From an uncultured Acidobacteriia bacterium (lineage in GTDB: Bacteria; Acidobacteriota; Terriglobia; Bryobacterales; Bryobacteraceae), in the NCBI GenBank assembly GCA_903923395.1, contig CAIXXM010000083.1:62001-126000 (forward strand): a stretch of DNA of 64,000 nt, given 5' to 3'. Shown in pieces: positions 33,408 to 44,142 of the stretch (positions are counted from its first letter, which is position 1; each line of letters starts with the position of its first letter). A program made the position numbers and the translations under genes. The notes under the pieces were generated by a model. The model saw only the letters and a list, made by a program, of their open reading frames with translations, was not told where the DNA came from and did no database searches.

Positions 33408-34814
33408 CTACCGGAAAACGGGGTTGGTCATTGGCAGACCGCAACCTTGCCGGCCAGATTTCGGGATCTTCTGGAGGCTCGGCCTGCTAAGCCTCACTGT
33501 CGCCGAACCCGGGCCGGCGAAACGCATTGCCAGCCTTGCGGTAACCGCGGTAGTGACGCCTTCAGACAGCGGGAATGGAATCGTTCTCAGGTAATATCGG
33601 TAAGCTTCCGAAGGCCCTGAATGATCCCCAAAAGTAAATAGATCGAATACGTTTGGGACTTGACCTTCAGACATAAACAGTGGCATGAGACATACTGTGA
33701 AATTTGTGGAGCCTGCCTGAACCGCAACGTCCATCGCCTGGAACACCGAATCCCCAGGGAGGTACGTGTCTGGAGAGGGCGTGAAATCCAACTGAACTGT
33801 ATCTTGCTCTGCAGCGTTTAGAGAAAGAACCAAGTCATTCCCAAAGCCAGCAGAGTTGGGCTCAGTGAAAACACTGGCAGTTGTTGCGGGCTTCAGGACG
33901 TTCAGCACATATGATGCCGGGATATCGCCGGTTACCTTCCCTTGTCCGAACCAGGCGCCACCAGCCGTGCGCTGAAAGTCTGGATTGGTGATTAGTTCTA
34001 CGTGACAGGAACCGTATTGATCCAGTGAGCTCATTAGTCCGGTCTGGCTTTGTCCAATATATTGTGAAATCCAGGACGCGAAGGCTTTCCCTATGACATA
34101 AGCTCCGAGCACATTCAAGTGAGTGCCGTCGTCGGACAGACCGGGCAGAAAGACGACAGCATCAGACGGAGTTGAATCCCACAAACCTGCGGTGATATCC
34201 CAATAATAAACTCCCGGGTTCTGTTGCTGAAAGTTCATGATCCGCTGATTGTATCTTGATACTGCGCGGACTGGAGGTTGAGTTTTGAAGGACGTACTCC
34301 CTGACTCAGCGACCAACACTACACTCTTTCCGTGAGCCCGGAAATGCATTACTGCCTCGATCACAGCATCGGCAGCGACATCACCAACGTTCTCCTGGGT
34401 AACTGTCAATCCCCTTGAATTCACATAGCTCCCAAGAGCGCTTGTCTGCGAAATGTCATTGAGCGGCCCACCAATGACAACAAATTCAGCTATGTCATTC
34501 AATGCCTCTGACATGATCACATCAGATAGAAACCGATCGCTGGTTGCACCGGCAATTGCATAGTTACCGACGATTTTCATCGTGTGCCCAGTCAGAGCAT
34601 TGGCAGAGTTGAACCAGTGAAAACCACTTACACTACCGACAAAATCGGACTGAACACTAAGCTCCGCCATCCTGCTGTCGCCCAGGAAGCTAAAGGACCG
34701 CGGAGACAGATTGACTTTCCTGGAGGCAAATAAATGGCCGGGGTTGAGTAACACCACCAGCACAGCTACAAACACAGGCGAGTAACTAATTCGCGGGCTG
34801 CTATAGTTAGTCAT
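33408..34814 (-). CDS. Secreted SGNH/GDSL-type hydrolase with C-terminal beta domain
   Basis: This 468-aa protein has an N-terminal membrane or signal segment (SPVFVAVLVVLLNPGHLFA) and an SGNH hydrolase domain (~40-260). Block I is FLGDS with Ser47, block III is GGPLND (115-120) and block V is Asp229-Gly-Thr-His232. The C-terminal ~200 residues look like a beta-sandwich, possibly carbohydrate-binding. SGNH enzymes deacylate polysaccharides, peptidoglycan or lipids. Codon use appears noticeably less GC-rich than that of the flanking genes, which suggests recent acquisition. It is isolated, with no polysaccharide synthesis genes beside it. Confidence 0.72.
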   Translation of the reverse strand: MTNYSSPRISYSPVFVAVLVVLLNPGHLFASRKVNLSPRSFSFLGDSRMAELSVQSDFVGSVSGFHWFNSANALTGHTMKIVGNYAIAGATSDRFLSDVIMSEALNDIAEFVVIGGPLNDISQTSALGSYVNSRGLTVTQENVGDVAADAVIEAVMHFRAHGKSVVLVAESGSTSFKTQPPVRAVSRYNQRIMNFQQQNPGVYYWDITAGLWDSTPSDAVVFLPGLSDDGTHLNVLGAYVIGKAFASWISQYIGQSQTGLMSSLDQYGSCHVELITNPDFQRTAGGAWFGQGKVTGDIPASYVLNVLKPATTASVFTEPNSAGFGNDLVLSLNAAEQDTVQLDFTPSPDTYLPGDSVFQAMDVAVQAGSTNFTVCLMPLFMSEGQVPNVFDLFTFGDHSGPSEAYRYYLRTIPFPLSEGVTTAVTARLAMRFAGPGSATVRLSRPSLQKIPKSGRQGCGLPMTNPVFR

Positions 34815-34878
34815 ACCTATCTATCCCTACAGGGTAGCACGCTAACATGGGTTTCAATCTTGGGCAGAACCGGAACAC

Positions 34879-35211
34879 TTAGGTCTTGGGTTTGGAGCGC
34901 TTCGGTTTCGGGGCGGGAAGTTCATCTGCCGTGGCAGCCATCAGACGGGACAGCAGTTCGCGGTCTTCCAAGCCATCATCGAGACGGAAATAGTTCGTCG
35001 CACCGGGGTAAGGCGGGGCTTCCACCACCTCCCCCAGGATCATCTTCCCCGCGGCAGTTGGTTTGAGAAAGAACTGGTTGTCGCAGATGACCGCCACCAT
35101 CTTGTCTCCGGAATAGACCCCGTATTCCCCGAACATCTTGCGGGCGGAAACTTCGCGCGCTCCGCTCAGTTGGTCAAGGATGTAATCGACGAATGTTAGA
35201 TCGGATGCCAT
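34879..35211 (-). CDS. TfoX N-terminal domain protein
   Basis: This ~110-aa protein matches the TfoX/Sxy N-terminal domain: DLTFVDYILDQLSGA, then SARKMFGEYGVYSGDKMVAVICDNQFFLKP and YPGATNYFRLDDGLEDRE. It ends in a Lys-rich tail. TfoX regulates competence in gammaproteobacteria, but stand-alone N-domain proteins are widespread and mostly uncharacterised. The start at 35211 precedes the domain directly; the longer in-frame opening to 35409 adds 66 residues with no resemblance to the family and is rejected. Confidence 0.85.
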   Translation of the reverse strand: MASDLTFVDYILDQLSGAREVSARKMFGEYGVYSGDKMVAVICDNQFFLKPTAAGKMILGEVVEAPPYPGATNYFRLDDGLEDRELLSRLMAATADELPAPKPKRSKPKT

Positions 35212-35739
35212 GGATTTGAGTGGCGCGCCCGCCGCAACCCACTTAGTATAGTGGAGGCAAGCTGCAAGGTCTGTGAATGTTTCTCTGCAAAGCCCCCCAG
35301 TTAGAAACCTGGTCCCCGAACTTCGCTCCATCCGGCTTGCCACGTCCCATATGGACGCGGCTGTGCTTTGGACAGCGCCCGATCCAGAGGACTCCCGGGC
35401 CACCGGCATTGCGCGGTTCGGAGCAATCGCTTCCCTGCGGCCACCTGGTCTGCTCTTCAGAGGGCGGGAGTTCCAAACTCCAGAGTACTTCGGGAAGCTA
35501 CTGGTGTTGAACTCCGGAACGCGTGGCTGCCACTGAGATGGAGGAATAAGTCAGATATCGAAGTTATTGCGGCCATTCGCGGCAGCCTCCCTGGTGCAGA
35601 TGGACTGAAGACGGCCGAAGCCATCCGTCATGTCGAGTCGTGGCTTGCCTACTTCCATGAATACGCCGCGAAGGCAGACAACAACTACATCCCATATTTC
35701 GGGGCAGGCCTGGCTCTGGTGCCGGCCGGGTAGCCGTTG
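35212..35739. other. Intergenic stretch with a possible degraded plus-strand gene
   Basis: This 528-bp gap lies between two minus-strand genes. Two overlapping plus-strand frames look partly protein-like: 35273-35536 (ending TPEYFGKLLVLNSGTRGCH) and 35368-35733 (ending EAIRHVESWLAYFHEYAAKA then DNNYIPYFGAGLALVPAG). They could be one gene broken by a frameshift near 35520, or chance. I recognise neither. The promoter of the TfoX-like gene should also lie here. Confidence 0.35.
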
Positions 35740-37242
35740 TTAGAGTCCCGTCTCCCGGTACTCCCCAAACACCTTCCGCAGCACATCAGAAATCTCCCCC
35801 ACCGTACCCATGGCTTCCGCGGAAGCCAGAATGTGCGGCATCAGGTTCTCCGTTCCCCGTGCCGCGGCTTCGAGGGCTTGCAGGCGTTCCTGCAGCACTT
35901 CGGCATTGCGTGAAGCACGCACCGCACGGACCCGCTCTGTCTGGTGCCGCTCCACCGCCGGGTCAATCCGGAACACGGGCACAGGGACTTCCTTCTCCGC
36001 CTGAAACCGGTTCACGCCCACGATAATCTGCTTGCCGCTCTCGATCTCCAACTGCGCCACATAGGCAGCATTTTGGATCTCGCCCTGCACGTAACCCTGC
36101 TCAATCGCCTGCAAGGTTCCGCCCATGGCATCGATGCGCGCGAGATACTCCACTGCTTCGGACTCAATCCGGTCAGTCAGCGCTTCAATGTAGTAACTGC
36201 CGCCCAGCGGATCGGCTTCCGCGATGACTCCCGTTTCGCAGGCGATCACTTGTTGCGTCCGCAGCGCCAGCGTGGCGGATTCTTCGGTCGGCAGGCCCAG
36301 TGCTTCGTCCTTGGAGTTGGTATGCAGAGACTGCGTGCCGCCCAGCACGGCCGCCAGAGCCTGATAGGCCGTGCGAACCACGTTCACCTCAGGCTGTTGC
36401 GCGGTCAGCGTGCTTCCCGCTGTCTGGGTATGGAAGCGCAGCATGCAGGCGCGGTCCGTCTTCGCGCCGAATCTCTCCCGCATGATCTTCGCGTAGAGAC
36501 GGCGCGCCGCGCGGAACTTGGCCACTTCGGTCAGGAAATCAGAATGCGAGTTGAAGAAGAAACTGATGCGGGGTGCGAAGCGGTCTACATCCAACCCGGC
36601 AGTGATCGCGGCTTCCACATAGGCAATGGCGTTCGCAAAAGTGAAGGCGATTTCCTGCACGGCGGTCGAACCGGCTTCGCGGATATGGTACCCGGATACC
36701 GAAATGGTATTCCATTCCGGGATTTCCGTGTTCGCCCAGGCAAAAAGGTCAGTAATGATCCGCAGCGCCGGACGCGGCGGATAAATATATGTCCCCCGCG
36801 CAACATACTCTTTGAGGATGTCGTTTTGGATGGTGCCGGAGAGTTTTTTCACATCCGCACCCTGTTCGCGGGCTACCAAAACATAGAACGCCAGCAGAAT
36901 CGCCGCGGTCGAGTTAATGGTCATCGACGTGGAGACCTGGTCGAGTTGGATCTGATCAAACAGCACCCGCATATCCGCGAGCGATGCAATGGAGACGCCG
37001 ACTTTCCCCACTTCCCCGGCAGCAAGCGGATGATCGGGGTCCAGGCCCATCTGCGTGGGCAGGTCAAAGGCGACGGAAAGCCCTGTGGTTCCTTGACTTA
37101 GCAGGTAGCGGTAGCGCGCATTGCTTTCTTCGGCGGACCCGAAACCGGCATATTGACGCATGGTCCAAAGCCGGCTGCGGTACATATCCGCATAGATCCC
37201 CCGGGTAAAAGGGTACTGGCCGGCCGGCGGCTGCTGCGTCAT
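35740..37242 (-). CDS. Methylmalonyl-CoA mutase large (alpha) subunit, without B12 domain
   Basis: This 500-aa protein is the TIM-barrel substrate-binding part of a B12-dependent acyl-CoA mutase. Hallmarks are [69 protein letters not shown] and [17 protein letters not shown]. The Tyr at 31 (RQYAGF) matches methylmalonyl-CoA mutase rather than 2-hydroxyisobutyryl-CoA mutase, which has Ile there. The C-terminal B12-binding domain (DxHxxG) is absent, so a separate small subunit must be encoded elsewhere. It interconverts succinyl-CoA and methylmalonyl-CoA in propionate or odd-chain metabolism. The start overlaps the stop of the upstream membrane protein by 4 nt. Confidence 0.92.
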   Translation of the reverse strand: MTQQPPAGQYPFTRGIYADMYRSRLWTMRQYAGFGSAEESNARYRYLLSQGTTGLSVAFDLPTQMGLDPDHPLAAGEVGKVGVSIASLADMRVLFDQIQLDQVSTSMTINSTAAILLAFYVLVAREQGADVKKLSGTIQNDILKEYVARGTYIYPPRPALRIITDLFAWANTEIPEWNTISVSGYHIREAGSTAVQEIAFTFANAIAYVEAAITAGLDVDRFAPRISFFFNSHSDFLTEVAKFRAARRLYAKIMRERFGAKTDRACMLRFHTQTAGSTLTAQQPEVNVVRTAYQALAAVLGGTQSLHTNSKDEALGLPTEESATLALRTQQVIACETGVIAEADPLGGSYYIEALTDRIESEAVEYLARIDAMGGTLQAIEQGYVQGEIQNAAYVAQLEIESGKQIIVGVNRFQAEKEVPVPVFRIDPAVERHQTERVRAVRASRNAEVLQERLQALEAAARGTENLMPHILASAEAMGTVGEISDVLRKVFGEYRETGL

Positions 37243-37562
37243 TTGTCTTTCCGGAAAAAGCTCTTACCGGCGATCTTGCGGGCTTTCAAGACGGACGAGG
37301 CCCCATAGCCACCCACAACCACGATAAAGATAAGCGCAATCAGGAACTGCGGGACTTCGAGCTTCTTCTCCGAACTGAAAAGCTTCCACGCCCCGAGCCC
37401 GGAGAAAGTTAAGAAAACAAAGCCCAAAACCTCATGCCAGAGCGAGTGCAGCGGTTTGACCGTTGACCCCACCACGTGCTTTGTGAACATCCCCGCCGTC
37501 CGCGCAAACTGGTTGGTTTGTTCCTGCGTTGGCACGGCCTTGTTCGCCAGCTTGGCCGCCAT
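37239..37562 (-). CDS. Small membrane protein coupled to the mutase gene
   Basis: This ~107-aa protein begins [19 protein letters not shown] and carries two predicted transmembrane helices ([18 protein letters not shown] and [17 protein letters not shown]), with a Lys/Arg-rich C-terminus. The ATG at 37562 is chosen over the longer opening to 37715, whose extra residues look like noncoding DNA. The stop overlaps the mutase start (ATGA). The role is unknown, and the link to the mutase may be only transcriptional. Confidence 0.65.
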   Translation of the reverse strand: MAAKLANKAVPTQEQTNQFARTAGMFTKHVVGSTVKPLHSLWHEVLGFVFLTFSGLGAWKLFSSEKKLEVPQFLIALIFIVVVGGYGASSVLKARKIAGKSFFRKDK

Positions 37563-37933
37563 TTTCCCGAATCCCTGTGTTTCCACTCTGTCATGGTAAC
37601 CCAGCGGAAAGCGGCCACCTTGCGGAAGGCGGAACGCATTTTGGGGCAATCGGATGCCTGGGAGCCTCCTGCCCCGGCACTGACACGAACACGAACGCGG
37701 CTCAATCTTTATCAAGATCTGGTGGATCTGCCTCAGTAAACTACTGGTGACACAGAGTACTCAGCGTACTTTGTTGCTACCGAAATGCAGTCTTGTAGAC
37801 TGGCTACTTCGCCTGTACAATCAGGAAAATCGATTTGCATTGGATGAGGAACCGTTGGCCCACAACGTGCATCCAAAAGTTATTCGAAATATCGCCTCGC
37901 GCGATAATGGGAAAGCCCGGGAAAGGGGCCTAC
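37563..37933. promoter_or_regulatory. Divergent intergenic region
   Basis: This ~370-bp gap lies between the divergent starts at 37562 and 37934 and has no convincing gene. It contains small inverted repeats (AGATC-TGGTG-GATCT near 37713-37727 and AGTAC-TCAGC-GTACT near 37757-37771). It should hold promoters for both sides, but I cannot assign boxes with confidence. Confidence 0.3.
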
Positions 37934-38230
37934 GTGGAAGAACGGCTGAAAGGGTTAATGCAGGACCTCGGGAACGCGATCAATTCATCGCTTTCCGACT
38001 CGGAAAATATCGCTGAAGCAATCGGCGAAATCAAACGTGCGGGATACGACGTTTTCCTCGTGCTGGAAGCCACCATCGGGTTCAACAAACGGGATGACGG
38101 CGACGAAATTCCGTCGGACGAAATGATGGATGAACCGCAGGAAATTGGCACGAATGGCCGCGTCCGGTTCACCACGCAAGATCACCGCTTCCTGAAAGCA
38201 CTGCGGATCGCGGTCGACGAGGAAGCCTAG
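37934..38230 (+). CDS. Small conserved protein of unknown function
   Basis: This ~98-aa soluble, acidic protein has two helices (VEERLKGLMQDLGNAINSSL, ENIAEAIGEIKRAGYD) and a strand YDVFLVLEATIGFN, then a charged segment and a C-terminal FTTQDHRFLKALRIAVD. The GTG at 37934 is preferred because a GAAAGGGG ribosome binding site lies at 37921-37928; upstream ATGs at 37835 and 37907 lack one. I recall similar small proteins in Acidobacteriota, all hypothetical. Its 3' end is followed at once by the hairpin repeat at 38232. Confidence 0.6.
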   Translation: MEERLKGLMQDLGNAINSSLSDSENIAEAIGEIKRAGYDVFLVLEATIGFNKRDDGDEIPSDEMMDEPQEIGTNGRVRFTTQDHRFLKALRIAVDEEA

Positions 38231-38231
38231 A

Positions 38232-38308
38232 GCGGCCCGACCACACACAGGCATTCGCTGCCGCCCAAAGTCCGTTTTGCCGGCGAAGATTTAAGAGAGC
38301 AATTCTGA
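38232..38308. repeat. Dispersed hairpin-forming intergenic repeat, copy 1
   Basis: This ~75-bp stretch matches 52590-52665. Shared blocks are GCGGCC at the left, CATTCGC, GCCGCCC, and an 18-nt identical core GTCCGTTTTGCCGGCGAA (38270-38287). Arms TTCGCTG and CGGCGAA can pair (one G-T). It lies between convergent genes and supplies the stop codon of the glycosyltransferase gene (TAA at 38291-38293), so it may serve as a bidirectional stop region. Confidence 0.7.
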
Positions 38309-39298
38309 GTAGACCCCAGCGGTCTGCTGCACCGCCTTTGCCCAAGTGAACCGGGCCGAGTGCGCCTTGCCGGCGGGGATGAGCACTTCCCGACGCCCAT
38401 CTGCTTCCAGCAAGCCCGCGGAGATGGCCTCTTCACTTGTTGGGTCTACCAGCACCGCTGCGTCTCCACAGACTTCCGGCAGCGCGGCACGGTTCCCTGC
38501 CAACACCGGTATTCCGGCCGCCATCGCTTCCAGAACAGGCATTCCAAACCCTTCATCAAAAGAGGGAAATGCGAAAAGCGAAGCCCTGGCGTACCATCCG
38601 GCCAGTTCCTCGTCTGCCAAATACCCGGTGATGAGAATCCTGTCCTTCGCGGGACTTTCTGCCACCGCAGCCAGCGTTTCTTCCGCACCAAAGCCCGCCG
38701 ACCCTGCCAGCACCAACTGCCAATCCTGCGGCATCGCACGGAAGGCCCGCACCAGGGCCGCCTGATTCTTGCGCTTCTGCACCGCACCGACACACAGAAC
38801 TACTTTTTCGCGTTGCCGGACAGGCAAGACCCGCGGCACAATCCCGTGGTGGATGACCCGAATCCGGCTGGCGGGGACTTTTAGATACTCTTCCAACTGC
38901 CGCGCAGTGAAAGCGGAGACGGCGATGAGCAGATCTGACGTCTCCGCCGCGTGACGGGCCTGCGCGGCGAAGCGCGTCCGAAATTCTGCCGTGCTGTATT
39001 CGCCGGAAAGAACAAACAGATCATGGAACGTGGCGACCTGCCTCTTGAACTTCCGCACCGGCAAACGCTGGTTCAACCCGTGGAACAGCGCGGCGCTCCG
39101 GCTGCCAAAGCTTTCGAGCAAGAGCTTCCGCCGCACATTGCCCGGTAGATCATTCGCCTTGAAGTACTTATTCGACCGGTAAAACCACTGCCACGGCCCG
39201 GGCTGTGACGCAGCAAGCCCCTGCAAAATCTCGCGCGAGTACACGCCAACCCCCGAAAGATTCCGTCCTGTGCTGTACGTCGCGTCGAGGGCGATCAC
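38291..39298 (-). CDS. Glycosyltransferase family 4-type enzyme
   Basis: This 335-aa GT-B fold retaining glycosyltransferase (GT4/Glycos_transf_1) has N-domain strands (MIALDATYSTG, ATFHDLF), a linker HHGIVPRVLPV, C-domain nucleotide-sugar motifs (VLCVGAVQKRKNQAALVRAF) and the E-x7-E motif EGFGMPVLE. The donor and acceptor are unknown; polysaccharide or lipid glycan synthesis is typical. It overlaps the M24 peptidase stop by 4 nt, so it is co-transcribed with an exported peptidase, an unusual pairing with no obvious shared pathway. Confidence 0.9.
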   Translation of the reverse strand: MIALDATYSTGRNLSGVGVYSREILQGLAASQPGPWQWFYRSNKYFKANDLPGNVRRKLLLESFGSRSAALFHGLNQRLPVRKFKRQVATFHDLFVLSGEYSTAEFRTRFAAQARHAAETSDLLIAVSAFTARQLEEYLKVPASRIRVIHHGIVPRVLPVRQREKVVLCVGAVQKRKNQAALVRAFRAMPQDWQLVLAGSAGFGAEETLAAVAESPAKDRILITGYLADEELAGWYARASLFAFPSFDEGFGMPVLEAMAAGIPVLAGNRAALPEVCGDAAVLVDPTSEEAISAGLLEADGRREVLIPAGKAHSARFTWAKAVQQTAGVYSELLS

Positions 39299-40581
39299 GC
39301 CTTGTCGAACGGACGCTCCAGCGAAGGACTCTGCGCCGTCAGCAGTTCCGCGCCCTTCTCCGTGATCACCATATCATCTTCCAGGCGCACGCCGAACTCA
39401 CCGGGAATGTAGATACCGGGCTCGTCGGAGAAGACCATGCCCGGTTCCAGCGGTTGCGTATTACCCTTCACCAGGTAGGGCCATTCATGCCCGTCCATAC
39501 CCATGCCGTGGCCAAGGCGGTGTGTGAAGTACTTGTAGCCGGGGCCGAAGCCCGCATCCACAATGACCTTGCGCGCGGCGGCATCCACCATCTGGCACTG
39601 CACGCCGGGTCCGGCGGCCTTCAACGCGGCGGATTGCGCACGGTGCACAATCTCAAAGACCTGCTTCATCTTGTCCGTGGGTTTGCCCAGCACAAACGTG
39701 CGGCTGATATCAGATTGATACCCCTCCACCGTGCAGCCATCATCAATCAGCACGATGGTGCCTTCCTTAATTTGCTGCGGCTGGACGGAACCATGGGGCA
39801 AGGCCGAGTATTCACCAACTTCCACGGAGGCGAAGCCGGGGAAACCGAGTTGCGTGAAGGCCTGCCCGATCAGCGCGGAGAACGCCCGCGTGGTCATCCC
39901 TTCCTTGCAACTCTTCCAGGCGGCCTCATAGGCGTCGATGGTGACCGAACAAGCCAGCCGCATGAGAGCCAGTTCCGCGGGACTCTTCCGGGCGCGGCAC
40001 CCCGCCGTGATCACCGTCGCGTTCGTGACCTGATACTTGGGGTTCGCTTTGCCAATGCCATCGGCAAACACGAAAGGCGTCTTCTCTTCAATGCCGACAG
40101 CGCCGCTCAAGATGTCGACATCACGCAACCCCTTGCCCACCATGGAGTAGGCGTTGTCATCTTCCTGCCAGGTATAGATGCGGGCATCTTTCCCGCCCGG
40201 CACCTGCTCCCGCACGCGGTCTTCCTCAAAAGCAGGGCTCACATAGAACGGCTTGCCGCGCCGTGGAATCACCAGCGAGAAGATCCGCTCACTGTTACCC
40301 CAGCGCATGCCGGTGAAGTAAGTCAGAGTGGTGCCGCCGGGGATACAGATGGCCTCAATCTTGTTCTTCGCCATCAACTCGCGCGCACGTTCGAAGCGCT
40401 GTTCGCGCTCTGCATTGCTGATGGGCACGGCTTCGTTCTTCCGGCTTTTCAAAGCGGCAATCGCGGGCGGGAGCGGCCCCGTCATTCCGGGACTTCCCCC
40501 GCCCCGCTGCGCGCGCAAGGGAGGAACATTCAAGACCGCACCCACACCGGCGGCAGCAAGGAGATCACGACGGGTCCACAT
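39295..40581 (-). CDS. Tat-exported M24 metallopeptidase (Xaa-Pro aminopeptidase-like)
   Basis: This ~428-aa protein has a twin-arginine signal (MWTRRDLLAAAGVGAVLNVPP), an N-terminal creatinase-like domain (to ~200) and a pita-bread M24 catalytic domain. The five metal ligands are recognisable: Asp in IVLIDDGC, Asp in YQSDISRTF, His in HRLGHGMGMDGHEW, Glu in FSDEPGIYIPGEFG and Glu in VRLEDDMVI. The family cleaves N-terminal residues before Pro using two divalent metals. The ATG at 40581 opens the signal; the longer opening to 40668 is rejected. Confidence 0.92.
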   Translation of the reverse strand: MWTRRDLLAAAGVGAVLNVPPLRAQRGGGSPGMTGPLPPAIAALKSRKNEAVPISNAEREQRFERARELMAKNKIEAICIPGGTTLTYFTGMRWGNSERIFSLVIPRRGKPFYVSPAFEEDRVREQVPGGKDARIYTWQEDDNAYSMVGKGLRDVDILSGAVGIEEKTPFVFADGIGKANPKYQVTNATVITAGCRARKSPAELALMRLACSVTIDAYEAAWKSCKEGMTTRAFSALIGQAFTQLGFPGFASVEVGEYSALPHGSVQPQQIKEGTIVLIDDGCTVEGYQSDISRTFVLGKPTDKMKQVFEIVHRAQSAALKAAGPGVQCQMVDAAARKVIVDAGFGPGYKYFTHRLGHGMGMDGHEWPYLVKGNTQPLEPGMVFSDEPGIYIPGEFGVRLEDDMVITEKGAELLTAQSPSLERPFDKA

Positions 40582-40606
40582 GATCTCCGATGATACTCCG
40601 AACAGG

Positions 40607-41053
40607 TTAGCTGCCCGCTTCGGAACCCTTGATTTGCGCGTCAATCTGCAGCGGCAGGCTCGCGTCATACTTGCCCACGTGGAAGGCCGCGCGGTTGGTG
40701 CCTAAGATGCGGAAGTTCCCGGAGATCAGCTTCTGCCTGCCATTCACGGTCTGGTAGAAGGTGGCCGAATAGGTCCGGAAATCGCCATTCTTCATGGTGA
40801 GAACAATATGTCCGGCCTGGTTCATGTGCACCTGATCCACATCTTCAAACTGCAACTGGATCGCGTTCGGATCCCCGCCGGGTTCCACAGTGTAAGCCAT
40901 GGTGCGCTTGGTGGCTGTGACGGTCGCCTTGGCCGACACCAGATTGAAAGACACCACGGAAGCCAGGTTGGGGGTTACTGCACGGGTCTTCGCGGCTCCC
41001 GTGCTCACAATTGCGGCAGCGACAAGGGCCGCGGTCAAAATCTTGTTGGTCAT
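40607..41053 (-). CDS. Secreted small beta-rich protein, unknown function
   Basis: This 148-aa protein has a Sec signal peptide (NKILTAALVAAAIVSTGAA) and a beta-rich mature part (VVSFNLVSAKATVTATKRTM, HIVLTMKNGDFRTYSATFYQ) without catalytic signatures. A strong GAGGAGAG ribosome binding site just upstream fixes the start at 41053. It is divergent from the ECF sigma gene at 41165, and the 111-bp spacer must contain both promoters. It could be a target of that sigma factor, which is a guess. Confidence 0.68.
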   Translation of the reverse strand: MTNKILTAALVAAAIVSTGAAKTRAVTPNLASVVSFNLVSAKATVTATKRTMAYTVEPGGDPNAIQLQFEDVDQVHMNQAGHIVLTMKNGDFRTYSATFYQTVNGRQKLISGNFRILGTNRAAFHVGKYDASLPLQIDAQIKGSEAGS

Positions 41054-41164
41054 GTTGTTTCTCTCCTCGTTTTGCAGCCTTCTCTTGCTGCTCTGTCCGG
41101 ATACGCGCAAGCTGCAGGAAAACGGGATCAAAAAAGTTTTGTGCCAGAATCGAGTTGTCTTTCC

Positions 41165-41719
41165 ATGCCAGATCTTACCCGCCTGCTCGTGGATTGGAGC
41201 CACGGCAACCGCCAGTCCCTGGACGAGCTCATGCCACTGGTCCATGCCGAGTTGAAGCAGCTTGCCGCAGGCTTTCTGCGGCGGGAGCGGGGCGACCATA
41301 CTCTGCAGGCCACGGCCCTGGTGAATGAAGCTTTTCTACGCTTGATCCAGCAGCATGGCGTGGAATGGAAGAGCCGCGCGCATTTCTTCGCGATTTCAGC
41401 TCAGATGATCCGCCGCATCCTGGTGGATCACGCCCGCGCCCAGCGCGCGGAAAAGCGCGGGTCCGGCGGCATCAAGATCGAAATCGATGAGGCCATGGCC
41501 ATCTCGCCGGCCGTGGACCTGGATATCGTACTGCTCGATGACGCGCTCGAAAAACTCGCCCGGCTCGACGCCCGGCAGAGCCGCATCGTGGAACTCCGCT
41601 TCTTCGCCGGACTCTCCGTGGAGGATACCGCCGGGGTGATGGAGATCTCCACCGCCACCGTCAAACGCGAATGGAGTTCCGCGCGCGCCTGGCTCTTCCG
41701 CGAACTGAAAGGCGGCTGA
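41165..41719 (+). CDS. ECF sigma factor of the TIGR02999 type paired with a Ser/Thr kinase
   Basis: This 184-aa sigma factor has region 2 (DELMPLVHAELKQLAAGFLRRE, TALVNEAFLRL, HFFAISAQMIRRILVDHARA) and region 4 with a helix-turn-helix (LSVEDTAGVMEISTATVKREW). This subgroup is typical of Acidobacteriota and Planctomycetes, where it commonly lies beside a Pkn-type kinase gene and lacks an anti-sigma factor; activity is thought to depend on phosphorylation. The ATG at 41165 is used; longer in-frame openings upstream run through the divergent gene. It ends 17 nt before the kinase start. Confidence 0.93.
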   Translation: MPDLTRLLVDWSHGNRQSLDELMPLVHAELKQLAAGFLRRERGDHTLQATALVNEAFLRLIQQHGVEWKSRAHFFAISAQMIRRILVDHARAQRAEKRGSGGIKIEIDEAMAISPAVDLDIVLLDDALEKLARLDARQSRIVELRFFAGLSVEDTAGVMEISTATVKREWSSARAWLFRELKGG

Positions 41720-41736
41720 GTGCGTATTTGCTCTTT

Positions 41737-44124
<2,388 letters not shown>

Positions 44125-44142
44125 AGCGATATCGTAGTAGAG

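Noticed and set aside
37747-38016. Plus-strand open frame of 89 codons overlapping the start of the small protein at 37934
   Set aside because: Composition is atypical after residue 40, and the frame overlaps a better-supported gene that has a ribosome binding site.
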